This document shows, in pieces, positions 1 to 7,688 of a stretch of DNA of 50,092 nt. Numbering within the stretch: the first letter of the stretch is position 1; every line of letters begins with the position of its first letter. Origin of the DNA: Salinisphaera sp. GTDB lineage: Bacteria > Pseudomonadota > Gammaproteobacteria > Nevskiales > Salinisphaeraceae. Location: the NCBI RefSeq assembly GCF_002729955.1, contig NZ_PBYA01000009.1, forward strand, positions 1 to 50,092, read 5' to 3'. Position numbers and translations under genes: made by a program. The notes under the pieces were generated by a model. The model made no database searches, was not told the origin of the DNA, and saw only the letters and a list, made by a program, of their open reading frames with translations.

Positions 1-108
1 AGCGCACTCATGCGTTCGATAGGTCCGTGCGTGCGCATGCGCGCGCAGCCGTTGATAGCGCTCGAACAGCCGGCACATCAGATAATCGCCACACCAGTCC
101 GTGAGCAT
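1..108 (-). CDS. Partial hypothetical protein running off the left edge
   Basis: An open frame on the minus strand runs from ATG at 106-108 to base 1 without a stop, giving at least 36 codons. It begins MLTDWCGDYLMCRLFERYQR and continues with His/Arg-rich residues. A GGAGG lies 10 nt upstream of this ATG, which is why it is preferred to an in-frame ATG at 129. The Trp, Tyr and Cys content looks protein-like, but I do not recognise a family and most of the gene lies outside the window. It reads the same way as the peroxiredoxin gene upstream, beyond a candidate terminator. Confidence 0.35.
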   Translation of the reverse strand, partial: MLTDWCGDYLMCRLFERYQRLRAHAHARTYRTHECA

Positions 109-277
109 GAGCTGGCCGCCTCCGGTCATAGCGACCCGCAATCCGGGCGTATCCCTCGGCCACGTTTTTGTTCGGAGCTTCGGTTTGCATATCGGAGCAC
201 AACCCTGCGAATAAATGGCCGGCGTTATATATCGTTGGGGCTATGCCAAACACGGATGGCGCGGGGCATGTTTTGTC

Positions 278-313
278 TAAGAACCCGGACACAGCAACAT
301 GTCTGTGCCCGGG
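278..313 (-). terminator. Candidate rho-independent terminator of the peroxiredoxin gene
   Basis: An 11-bp inverted repeat with one mismatch (CCCGGACACAG at 284-294, CTGTGCCCGGG at 303-313) lies just downstream of the peroxiredoxin stop. On the minus strand it is followed by TTCTTA, a weak U-tract, so termination may be inefficient. Confidence 0.5.
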
Positions 314-331
314 GCAGCACACTCTCAGCCG

Positions 332-967
332 TTATTTGTTCGGCTGCTTGGTCATGCGAAGATAGGGCTTGAGCTCGTTCCAGCCGGCCGGGAACAGCTT
401 CTCGGCTTCTTCATTGGACAGCGCCGGCGACACGATCACGTCGTCGCCGTCCTGCCAGTTGGCCGGGGTGGTGACCTTGTAGTTGTCCGTCAGCTGCAGT
501 GAATCGATCACCCGCAGGATCTCGTCGAAATTGCGCCCGGCACTCTTCGGATAGGTGAGCGTCATCCGGATCTTCTTGTTGGAATCGATGATGAACACGC
601 TGCGCACCGTCGATGTGTCGCCGGCGTTTGGGTGGATCATGTCGTAGAGTTCCGCGACCGTGCGGTCGGAATCGCCGATGATCGGGAAATTCACGGACTG
701 GCCTTGGGTTTCCTCGATATCGGCCGACCAGCGTTTGTGATCATCGACCGAATCCACCGAGACCACGATGGCTTTTACGGCGCGTTGGGCGAACTTCTCC
801 TTGAGTCCGCCGACCGCGCCCAACTCCGTAGTGCAGACCGGTGTGAAATCGGCCGGATGCGACATCAACATGCCCCAGCCGTCGCCGAGCCATTCGTGGA
901 AATCGATGCGGCCTTCGGTGGTGTCGGCCGTGAAATTCGGTGCGGTATCGCCTAGACGTAGGCTCAT
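332..967 (-). CDS. 1-Cys peroxiredoxin (Prx6/AhpC-TSA family)
   Basis: Reduces hydrogen peroxide or organic hydroperoxides through a peroxidatic cysteine; expected in the cytoplasm. The 211-aa protein has the thioredoxin-fold N-terminus and the diagnostic motif HPADFTPVCTTE with the peroxidatic Cys45. The C-terminal extension (about residues 160-211) is the one typical of Prx6-type enzymes, and there is no second Cys at the usual 2-Cys position. Start chosen at ATG 965-967 because AGGAG sits 7 nt upstream; a longer in-frame start adds 14 unlikely residues. It is the last gene of a minus-strand group with metal-related small proteins, 69 nt after the Met-rich gene, so it may be co-transcribed in a metal/oxidative stress response (inference). 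Confidence 0.93.
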   Translation of the reverse strand: MSLRLGDTAPNFTADTTEGRIDFHEWLGDGWGMLMSHPADFTPVCTTELGAVGGLKEKFAQRAVKAIVVSVDSVDDHKRWSADIEETQGQSVNFPIIGDSDRTVAELYDMIHPNAGDTSTVRSVFIIDSNKKIRMTLTYPKSAGRNFDEILRVIDSLQLTDNYKVTTPANWQDGDDVIVSPALSNEEAEKLFPAGWNELKPYLRMTKQPNK

Positions 968-1036
968 TTCTATACTCCTGTTCGATGAAGAAAAGGCCGA
1001 CGGCCTCAATTCCGGTGGCCGCCGGCGCGCTCGTAT

Positions 1037-1327
1037 CTAGCCCTGGTCGGTTGAACCGTCAGTGCCGTCCATATTCTCCATCTTGCTCTGCATCATCTTG
1101 TTGCAGGTTTCCATCATGTCGTTCATCTGACCCATCATTTTCATCATGGGCATGTTGCCATCGCCCATCATGCCCATGCCGTGGCCCTTGCCCTCCTGGC
1201 CTTGCATCATGTGGCCCATGTTGCCCTCGGATGCCGGCTTCGCGTCCTCGCCTTGCGTTGCGGCGAATACGGCGGGCACGCCCGCGATCAGGGCAGCGGC
1301 GATGATCGTTTTTACTGTTGTACGCAT
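1037..1327 (-). CDS. Small secreted methionine-rich protein
   Basis: A 96-aa protein with an N-terminal signal peptide (positive MRTTVK, hydrophobic core, likely cleavage after VFA near residue 21). The mature part is very rich in Met, Gly, Lys and His, with clusters such as GHGMGMMGDG and MPMMKMMG, plus one Cys (ETCNKMM). Met-rich periplasmic proteins often bind Cu(I) or Ag(I); that role is inferred from composition and from the DUF411 gene two positions upstream. The gene begins 4 nt after the stop of the membrane-protein gene, so the two are almost certainly one transcript. The ORF can be extended N-terminally, but the extension would bury the signal peptide. Confidence 0.72.
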   Translation of the reverse strand: MRTTVKTIIAAALIAGVPAVFAATQGEDAKPASEGNMGHMMQGQEGKGHGMGMMGDGNMPMMKMMGQMNDMMETCNKMMQSKMENMDGTDGSTDQG

Positions 1328-1331
1328 GTTT

Positions 1332-1658
1332 CTAGTCCTCTTTGGGTTGGTCGGAAGGTGCGCTCGATGACGCGATCTGATTTGAATAACGGGTTTGAGT
1401 ATCTGGTTCCTGCCGGGACGTTGCACCATCGGTAGCGGTCGGCCGCATACTCCACATCATCCAGCCCATCATGATCATGCAGGGCAGGGTGAACAGCAGC
1501 GGGACGGCTCCGATGGTCACGACCCAGTCCCAGTTGAATACAAGCCCGACCGCCGCGGCGGCAACGCCGCCGACTAATAAGCTGCGGGGTTCGAGCCAGC
1601 GCCGGGCTGGAGGCACGGAGTCGGGTGACGTCGATTTTCCGGAATCACAGCTTTTCAT
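1332..1658 (-). CDS. Small inner-membrane protein, metal-cluster associated
   Basis: A 108-aa protein with a hydrophilic N-terminus (about residues 1-27), two predicted membrane helices (about 28-42 and 45-70) and a polar Ser/Gln/Asp tail. The second helix contains the Met/Cys-rich stretch PCMIMMGWMMWSM, which could contact copper or another soft metal (inference). GAGG lies 9 nt before the ATG. It starts 34 nt after the DUF411 stop and ends 4 nt before the Met-rich secreted gene. I cannot assign it to a named family with certainty. Confidence 0.7.
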   Translation of the reverse strand: MKSCDSGKSTSPDSVPPARRWLEPRSLLVGGVAAAAVGLVFNWDWVVTIGAVPLLFTLPCMIMMGWMMWSMRPTATDGATSRQEPDTQTRYSNQIASSSAPSDQPKED

Positions 1659-1692
1659 CGTTTGTTACCTCGGTAATTGCCTGAATAAAGGC

Positions 1693-2133
1693 TCAATACG
1701 TCGTGTAAACGTCGCCATTCAGCGTTTTGATGACGAACGGTTCGCTCTTTTTGCCGGGCATGCCCGGCGAGCCGCTCGGCATGCCGGGTAAAGCGATACC
1801 TCGGATATCGGGTTCCTCGCGCAGCAGCTTGGCAACGACCGGCTCAGGTACATGCCCGACGACGACGTAGTCGCCGATGAGAGTGGTGTGACAAGACGAC
1901 AACGCCGGTTCGACGCCGTGCTTTTCGTTGAGAGCCGCCATATCGTCCGTGTCGAGCACGTCCACCTCATACCCCTTGGCGTTGAGGTAGTCGGCGTACT
2001 GCTCACAGCACATGCAGCCCGGGTTGTGGTAAAGGCGAGCCTGTACCGGTGCCGCGATGGCCGCGCCGGTCGAGATAAACAGAACGAGCATGAGCGTCAG
2101 GCGCGCCACGGTCGCATTACGTAGTTGGGTCAT
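1693..2133 (-). CDS. DUF411 family metal-binding periplasmic protein
   Basis: DUF411 proteins are small secreted proteins commonly encoded beside copper, silver or cadmium resistance genes and thought to bind soft metals. This 146-aa copy has an N-terminal signal sequence ending near AIAA and then the family signature YHNPGCMCCEQYADYL with a CxCC cluster. It also has the conserved SCHTT segment, the GHVPE segment and a Gly/Met/Pro-rich GMPSGSPGMPG near the C-terminus. The start is ATG 2131-2133 with GGAG 8 nt upstream; the longer frame to 2211 lacks a signal peptide at its N-terminus. It is probably the first gene of the four-gene group that ends with peroxiredoxin. No efflux ATPase or oxidase is present in the window. 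Confidence 0.9.
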   Translation of the reverse strand: MTQLRNATVARLTLMLVLFISTGAAIAAPVQARLYHNPGCMCCEQYADYLNAKGYEVDVLDTDDMAALNEKHGVEPALSSCHTTLIGDYVVVGHVPEPVVAKLLREEPDIRGIALPGMPSGSPGMPGKKSEPFVIKTLNGDVYTTY

Positions 2134-2185
2134 CGGAAGAACTCCACGTGATCTAGGGAGTTCCGGAAAGCCGTTAGGCGTGCAC

Positions 2186-2211
2186 ATGCGACGTAATGGT
2201 TGATGTCGCAT
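2186..2211. promoter_or_regulatory. 7-bp inverted repeat upstream of the DUF411 gene
   Basis: ATGCGAC (2186-2192) and GTCGCAT (2205-2211) form a perfect inverted repeat with a 12-nt spacer, about 50 nt upstream of the DUF411 start. It could be an operator or part of the 3' structure of the preceding gene. The regulator is unknown. Confidence 0.25.
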
Positions 2212-2290
2212 GACAGACCAGCACTGACCGCAGAGGCGCGGTCTGTGTAAGCTCAGCCGGAGTTTGTGACGCGCTCAGGCGTCAGTCAGA

Positions 2291-2620
2291 TCAAGCGTGG
2301 ATAGCTCGCGGGGGAAAAGGGTCGGGCCCTTCGAGTTGGCGGCCCAAATGCGTTTCGATGTGAAACGTGGGCACCGCAGGTGGCAGGGGCGTAACCCCGG
2401 CAGTGTTATGCGCAACATCAGCCATTATGCCGCAGATGGCCACTGCGCAAGTCGAAGTCGCCGCGGTTGAGTGCTGCGGCTTCGTGGTGTCGGCCTGACA
2501 TAACGAGCAATCGCTTGACGCGTTCTCGGCCGGCATGGTCCACGCCATGACCGCTGGACTGGCCAGCACGCTGGTGAATACCAGCACCAAGATCAGCGCG
2601 TGGAGCACTTTAGACTTCAT
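2291..2620 (-). CDS. Small secreted cysteine-containing protein
   Basis: A 109-aa protein with a clear signal peptide (MKSKVLHALILVLVFTSVLA, cleavage near AVMA). The mature part holds a CxxC pair (DCSLCQ), a second Cys pair about 22 residues later (TCAVAIC) and a proline-rich C-terminus. Small Cys/His proteins of this size occur beside copper-resistance loci, but no family is recognised here. An in-frame GTG at 2636-2638 would add six residues; ATG at 2618-2620 is preferred because the signal sequence starts there. It lies 157 nt upstream of the DUF411 gene on the same strand. An inverted repeat (ACAGACC / GGTCTGT) follows its stop. Confidence 0.62.
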   Translation of the reverse strand: MKSKVLHALILVLVFTSVLASPAVMAWTMPAENASSDCSLCQADTTKPQHSTAATSTCAVAICGIMADVAHNTAGVTPLPPAVPTFHIETHLGRQLEGPDPFPPRAIHA

Positions 2621-2859
2621 GTTTTCAATATAGGCCACAAATATGCCGTAAACAATACCCGGAGTGTGGTACGGGGCCGTTATTTTTTAGACGATCGGGG
2701 AATAACGCGGCATCTATTTCGGAACGGCCCGACCTTAATTCGTAGAGGGCCTTTTATTTAGTCGTTTTCGATGTGTGTACAGTCAAAACGTCGAAGCGAG
2801 AGGTGTCGGTGGTTCCGCAGCCGCGGGAGCGAATGGCTCGGGGTCTCAGACGGTGCGCT

Positions 2860-3117
2860 TTATGATCGTTGGGGTTTGGTGGTGTATTGATTCAAGCGCA
2901 GCCAGTTCGCCGTTGATTTCGTCGGCACCACGACGTAGAGAGATCTCAATATCGTGTTTGCCTTCTCGGCGCGCCTGACGTTCGCTCCGCTCTGATCGTA
3001 TTCGTCGAAGAAAACCAGCTTGCCGCATTCGTTATCTAGGCCGATTTCGATTCGCACCGTGTCCCCGGGTATATCAGCGGGGCCGTGGCGTGCCGCGGTG
3101 TAGATCCGGTTTGCCAT
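2860..3117 (-). CDS. Hypothetical 85-aa protein, possibly frameshifted
   Basis: An ORF starting at ATG 3115-3117 with GAGGG 5 nt upstream, beginning MANRIYTAARHGPADIPGDT. No family is recognised. A second minus-strand frame (2846-3028) overlaps its 3' half and reads as a charged, natural-looking C-terminus (KHDIEISLRRGADEINGE). The real gene may therefore switch frame around 2985-3000, making this a frameshifted gene. The surrounding DNA up to 4.1 kb is poor in genes. Confidence 0.33.
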   Translation of the reverse strand: MANRIYTAARHGPADIPGDTVRIEIGLDNECGKLVFFDEYDQSGANVRRAEKANTILRSLYVVVPTKSTANWLRLNQYTTKPQRS

Positions 3118-3813
3118 TGACACCCTCGCTCTAACAGATCGGTGCCTGGAATACCTGCACGGATCCGTGTGCCGCTGGGGCCGACACTCGCCCCGAGCCC
3201 ACGCAGGCCTGCATTCAATCGTATGCCAAGAGCAATCGTTCACTGAACGACGGAAACGAAAGCCATCTGATCGTCGCAAATCCTGGTCCGGATCACTGCG
3301 AAAGTAGCAACGACGATGTCTTAGTGCGCCGTTGAGCAGCGTGGGTTGAGAACGGCGGCGAAGGTTCAGGCAAGAAGTTTGGAAAGTCCGCTTTGGGTCG
3401 TTAGCAGCCGCAAAATCCGATCCAGTTCTCCAGCAACTACGCGTTCGCAGTCGGTGGTTGCTCGACTCAAATCGCTCGGACTAGCCGTTGGTCGTTGACG
3501 CTATGGGGTAAGAAGTCGTGCGGAGCGAGGCACGGGTTCTGTTGAAGGGGAGAGCCAATTGCGCTCACTCGAGGCGGTGAAATGATCTGTCCGCCTTCAT
3601 GTTGGTGGGGAGCCTTGATGTGGGTATGTAACGTATCGGCTTCGGGACTTAGCGTCGGCGTTTCGACAAAGGTGCTGGCTATATTGCCGATCGACTATAG
3701 AGCCGGTTTATAGTCGATTGCATATAGGTAGTCACCGCATGACCCTTCGTGGCTTTTGCTGGTGGACCAAGTCAGCACGATCGAAAGGGCGGCAACCATC
3801 GGCGCCAAAAATA
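3118..3813. other. 696-bp stretch without a convincing gene
   Basis: No reading frame here shows a recognisable domain, and the short ORFs have no supporting start signals. The only clear structure is the inverted repeat at 3691-3717. A HipA kinase gene would be expected here, downstream of the HipB-type repressor, but none is present. Confidence 0.5.
3691..3717. promoter_or_regulatory. 9-bp inverted repeat, operator-like
   Basis: TCGACTATA (3691-3699) and TATAGTCGA (3709-3717) are perfect inverted arms around a 9-nt spacer (GAGCCGGTT). The arms are AT-rich in a GC-rich background, as expected of a promoter/operator. No supported gene follows on either side within 90 bp, so it may be the leftover control region of a lost gene. 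Confidence 0.35.
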
Positions 3814-4164
3814 TTACTCGCGCCAGTTCCATGGCTCTTGCGAAGACGCTTCGTCCGAACGTCCCCGTGCCCGTTGCCGCTCCTTGCCTTGAAGCTTTAC
3901 CAGATCCAACGGACTGATGGGCACATGCGGCAGCACATTATCGAGGGTACGGTACTCGCCCAGTGCGCGAAGCACGCGGACCAGGTTCACCGTGGTTACC
4001 GGCGATCCATTCTCCAGATGGGAGACGGTCTTGCGGGATACGCCCGCCTCGTTCGCCAGTGCCTGTTGGGTCAGGTTGCGGTTGAGGCGGCGCCGCGCAA
4101 AGCGCGCACCCAGTGCTTCCAACGCTGCCGTATCCCCGCATTCCAGAAGATCGATAACGTCCAT
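3814..4164 (-). CDS. XRE-family (HipB-type) transcriptional repressor, orphan
   Basis: A 116-aa DNA-binding protein with a Cro/C1-type helix-turn-helix at about residues 18-72 (RRLNRNLTQQALANEAGVSR, then TVSHLENG). After it come a short dimerisation segment and a basic tail (GKERQRARGR), the layout of HipB antitoxins and their relatives. These repress their own promoter and usually pair with a HipA kinase. Start at ATG 4162-4164; a GTG four codons earlier is possible. A perfect 10-bp inverted repeat lies 10 nt upstream, so autoregulation is likely. No hipA follows it: the next 700 bp are empty. Confidence 0.82.
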   Translation of the reverse strand: MDVIDLLECGDTAALEALGARFARRRLNRNLTQQALANEAGVSRKTVSHLENGSPVTTVNLVRVLRALGEYRTLDNVLPHVPISPLDLVKLQGKERQRARGRSDEASSQEPWNWRE

Positions 4165-4173
4165 TATGAGCGC

Positions 4174-4200
4174 CACTAAAGACGGTTGAGGTCTTTAGTG
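4174..4200. promoter_or_regulatory. 10-bp palindrome at the HipB-type gene start (operator)
   Basis: CACTAAAGAC (4174-4183) and GTCTTTAGTG (4191-4200) are perfect inverted arms around a 7-nt spacer, directly upstream of the repressor start codon. This is the size and position expected for an autoregulatory XRE operator. The binding protein is inferred from position only. Confidence 0.6.
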
Positions 4201-4432
4201 TACCCTTCGGTGGGCATAAAAGATTTGCTGTGGCGTGCGATGCCGGCTGGGCAATTCCTATACTTTGCTGTTGTGAAATCCCTGTAGGTCGTTGGCGCTG
4301 ACGGTGAGCGCGCCGCCAGCGCGTTCCGTACCCCGCCAACCGGAGCCTTGGAGCGTTTTCGCCCGTATCGCGATGCGCGCGTCCGTGAACTTCCGGCATC
4401 ATGCGCCGCAGTTGTCTGACCGGGGGAGTTCA

Positions 4433-5482
4433 ATGCGTGCAGCCTGTCGATCGGGCCTGGCTATGGTTCTGATGGTGGTGCTGCTTTGGGTTAGCACGGC
4501 ACCGGCGCACGCCGCCGTGCGCATCGCCTCCTGGAACCTCAAGCATCTCGGCTGGAACCACGACAAGGATCTCGAGGCCGTTGCACAGGTCATCCAACGC
4601 TTCGATTTCGTCGCATTGCAGGAGGTCATGAAGCCTGCCGCCGCGAAGGCGCTGGCGACACGGGTGTCGCAGCGATCCGGCGAGCCCTGGGGTGTGGTGG
4701 TCTCGCATACCTTGGGAGACAACCACTACAAGGAAAGCTATGCCTTCCTCTGGCGTAAATCCGCGGTGACCAACGACGGTGGCACAACCGTCTATCTCGA
4801 TCCGGGTAACCATTTCGCGCGCGAGCCTTTGTCCAGTCAGTTCACGGTCACGGTTGATGGCAAGCCGGTTCAGCTGACCGCGGCGACCATCTATATCCTC
4901 TATGGCGACAGCAAGCGCGATCGGGCCGCCGAAATACGCCAGCTCGACGAGTACTGGCAATGGCTTGGTGAGACATTCGACGGCGAGCGCATTCTGCTCG
5001 GTGACTTCAACATGCCGCCGGAGGATCCCAGCTAGCAGGCCTTCGACGGCATGACGCAACCGGCGCTCACACAAGGCGCGAGCACACTTGGCCAAACCGG
5101 CTACGCCAACCTGTACGACAATATCTGGACCGATGGCACGTTGCCGATTTCCATGCGAGGCATCGCTCGCTTCCCGACATGGGTCGGTCTCGATCACGCC
5201 ACGGCACGTGATCGGGTCTCGGATCATGCGCCGGTGTATATAGTGCTGGGCGAGGACATCGTGCGAACCGATCAAGCCTCAAGAAGGCGAATCGAGACGA
5301 CTCCAACGTCTTGTATCGATCTGAACCAGGCTTCGCTAGATGCGCTGGATCACCTCGCCCATGTCGGGCCGAGCCGTGCCCGCGATATTGTGGCCGGACG
5401 ACCGTGGCAGCGCATCGGGGGCCTCACACGCGTTTCCGGCCTGAGTGCCGGCCGTGTGGCCGACATTGCCGGCAATGGCTAG
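4433..5482 (+). pseudogene. Endonuclease/exonuclease/phosphatase protein with C-terminal HhH, interrupted by amber stop
   Basis: Reading through one TAG at 5033-5035 gives a secreted nuclease-like protein of about 349 residues. Start at ATG 4433 behind GGGGGAG, with a signal peptide ending near AHA. EEP-family motifs appear in order: SWNLKHLG, LQEVMK and GDFNMPP, all before the stop, and SDHAPV after it. A ComEA-like helix-hairpin-helix follows (IDLNQAS to VAGRPW). The frame is unchanged across the stop and both halves belong to one domain. The truncated product would lack the catalytic Asp-His of SDHAPV and should be inactive as a nuclease. It is either a recent nonsense mutation or a sequence error. 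Downstream, a HAD gene begins about 35 nt after the end. Confidence 0.85.
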
Positions 5483-5517
5483 GTCTGCCCGATACGGTAG
5501 CGGGTCTGGAATACACA

Positions 5518-6168
5518 TTGACCTTACCTCGCATAGATTTATCGCGTATTCGCGGCATCGTGTTCGATGCGTTCGGAACGACCTGTCGCGGTGAGCCGCT
5601 CTCCAAATTTGTGCCGTGGCACGAATCCCTACCGAGTGCGGCGCGACAACGGCTTCTCGATCGGTGGATGGCCGGCGAGATCGGCCCCGCGGAACTGATC
5701 GACTGCGGCGATCGTCGCCAGGCCCCGCCACGCGATGTGTTGGGACGGGCACTCGAGGCCGGGTTAGACGAAGTCCATGCCTATCCCGATGTTCCGCCTG
5801 TGATCAAAGCATTGAGTCGAAGGGGCTATCGCCTCGTTACAGCCAGCAATCTCGTCGTGCCCTTCGGCCGCGCGTTGGAACACGAACTTGGGGCGTGGAT
5901 GGATGGATTCGCACTGTCCTACGAGGTTGGCGCCCTCAAGCCGGATCGCCGGATGTTCGAGGCGGCCACCCGTCACCTCGATATGTCAGCAGATCAGATC
6001 CTGGTCGTCGGCGATTCCGTCACCGATGACATTGAGGGGGCGCATGCGTTGGGGATGGCATCGATCCAGGTGGATCGTAGCGGCAAGGCAGCCAATGCCA
6101 TTGCCAGTCTCGAGCCGCTGTTGTCCCTTTTGTCGAAGCCCGCAGACGTCCAGCCGACTCGTTCTTGA
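5518..6168 (+). CDS. HAD-superfamily hydrolase
   Basis: A 216-aa haloacid-dehalogenase-type phosphatase or dehalogenase. All four HAD motifs are visible: FDAFGT with the nucleophilic Asp near residue 18, TASN (motif II), LKPD with the motif III Lys, and GDSVTDDIEGA (motif IV). The helical cap sits between motifs I and II (about residues 25-95). The substrate is unknown. The start is uncertain: there is no ATG near the N-terminus, and TTG at 5518 places the motif I strand at the usual distance. The frame is open far upstream, overlapping the nuclease gene, but that part reads as out-of-frame sequence. Confidence 0.82.
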   Translation: MTLPRIDLSRIRGIVFDAFGTTCRGEPLSKFVPWHESLPSAARQRLLDRWMAGEIGPAELIDCGDRRQAPPRDVLGRALEAGLDEVHAYPDVPPVIKALSRRGYRLVTASNLVVPFGRALEHELGAWMDGFALSYEVGALKPDRRMFEAATRHLDMSADQILVVGDSVTDDIEGAHALGMASIQVDRSGKAANAIASLEPLLSLLSKPADVQPTRS

Positions 6169-6336
6169 ATGTCCTGCTCGGTGGGTCGATCGAACGCTGT
6201 TCGTTGCGATCGAAGACGTTGAATGCCGACGGGATGTTTCCGCTATTTTAAGCTGAGAATAAGCGGTTCCGAGCGGTTACGCTGCTTAGGCCACCCAGGC
6301 GTGGCGCTAATATTAGACGACGAAAGGCGCGCCACC

Positions 6337-7089
6337 ATGCGTATTCGAATCCTGTCCGACCTGCACCTCGAAGTCGGGCCGGCCGCGATCCGTGACGACG
6401 TGGACTGCGATGTTGTCGTGCTGGCCGGTGATATCGACAGCGGCACGAACGGGCTGTATTGGGCGCGAGAAGAATTCGATCGACCGGTCATCTATGTGCC
6501 GGGCAACCATGAGTACTATCACCACGATATCGTTGAACTAGCGCCGTTGATGCGTGAGACCGCTAACCGGCTCGGCATCCACCTGCTCGATAACGAGGAA
6601 GTAACGATCCAAGGTCAGCGCTTTCTCGGCACGCCGTTGTGGCCCGGGCTGCCCCGTGAACCGGTTCAGCGGGCAGACACCGCGAAACTCTGGAACGCAC
6701 GGCTCAACGACTTCCGCTGTATTCGAGCAGCCGACGCGTCAATCACGCCCGAACACATAAGCCGCTGGCACGCTGGCTCGATCCGCTTCCTCAAGGACGC
6801 GATTAACGACCAAGCACCAGCCGTCGTGGTCAGTCATTTTGCGCCAACCGTTTCGATGCAGAACCCGAGCTTCGCGGGTGATGCGCTGACGTCGTATTTC
6901 CAGAACGACCTGGACGAACTGATCGGTCCCGGCGTGGCGCTGTGGGTGTATGGCCATAACCACCACAGCTGCGATCGTGTGGTTTCCGGAACGCGCGTGG
7001 TCTCTAACCAGCGCGGCTGCCCCGGCGAAAGTACCGGATTCGATCCGGGCAAGACGGTCGATATCTCTACGCCCTCAGCACCGCGATGA
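6337..7089 (+). CDS. Calcineurin-like metallophosphoesterase
   Basis: A 250-aa cytoplasmic metallophosphoesterase. Every metal-binding block is present: SDLHLE (D8, H10), LAGDID (D32), PGNHEYYH (N57, H58), VVSHFAP and YGHNHH near the C-terminus. Such small enzymes hydrolyse phosphodiesters or phosphomonoesters; the natural substrate cannot be told from sequence. Start at ATG 6337 with AAGG 10 nt upstream; the frame is open to 6223 but the extra residues are not conserved-looking. It is the last ordinary gene before the accessory region. Confidence 0.92.
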   Translation: MRIRILSDLHLEVGPAAIRDDVDCDVVVLAGDIDSGTNGLYWAREEFDRPVIYVPGNHEYYHHDIVELAPLMRETANRLGIHLLDNEEVTIQGQRFLGTPLWPGLPREPVQRADTAKLWNARLNDFRCIRAADASITPEHISRWHAGSIRFLKDAINDQAPAVVVSHFAPTVSMQNPSFAGDALTSYFQNDLDELIGPGVALWVYGHNHHSCDRVVSGTRVVSNQRGCPGESTGFDPGKTVDISTPSAPR

Positions 7090-7215
7090 ATTATTGGTGC
7101 TCAGCAGCTTGGGCTATACATGCGCTCGGAGCTTGTCGCGGATTACTTCGAGCCCTCCATCGGAGTCGATCTCCTGCCTAGTGTGATGTGCCTTGAGTAG
7201 CGTGGGGAACGCTCT

Positions 7216-7593
7216 TTACTCATCACTGGCACGGGTCATCAGCGCTTCGTGTTCCGCGTCGTAGATGGCATGTTCGTATGCGCTGAGCTCGTCAGGGTTG
7301 ATTAGCCGCGCAGCGCAGCGACTTCGTTAGTGCCGACACTCCGTATCTATTCGATCGCGCCACCAACCCGCATCCAGTGCTCGAGCTGTTCTTCTAACGA
7401 GCGCTGGGCGCTTGGCTTCCTGACGCGCGGAGCGCACGACTGCACGGGGGATCTTTACGTTTTCGATCGTTACGATGCCATCGCGTCTGATGCAAGCCTG
7501 CTGGGGACGAATTTTAGTACTCAAGATATCAAAGAGAATGTCGATACCTTCGACGGTCGTTCTTAAGCGTCTCTTGGGGAGCTGGACGTGCAA
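7216..7593 (-). pseudogene. Decayed hypothetical ORFs (relic region 7090-7688)
   Basis: One minus-strand frame runs from a TTG at 7593 to a TAA at 7327-7329, then continues in the same frame as a further protein-like stretch (NPDELSAYEHAIYDAEHEAL) to a second TAA at 7216-7218. The second stop overlaps an ATG that opens another short frame. An ATGA-type overlap followed by short, broken frames is what a decayed two-gene cassette, for example toxin-antitoxin, would leave. No domain is recognised, so this is inference. Nothing else supportable lies in 7090-7688. Confidence 0.3.
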
Positions 7594-7688
7594 TGCCGAC
7601 CCGCCTGCTCGCGATATAAGAATATAAGTGGGCGTTCAAGAACCCTTGCTTCTCTAAATTTCACCGTACACGAGAGGGCTTTTCGGCA

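Noticed and set aside
8-372. Overlapping ORFs on both strands at the left end
   Set aside because: No supporting start signals or motifs; the edge-running frame at 1-108 has a better ribosome-binding site and composition.
5033-5035. Programmed recoding of the stop (selenocysteine or pyrrolysine)
   Set aside because: The codon is TAG, not TGA, it lies in a family where no such residue is expected, and no insertion element or recoding genes are visible.
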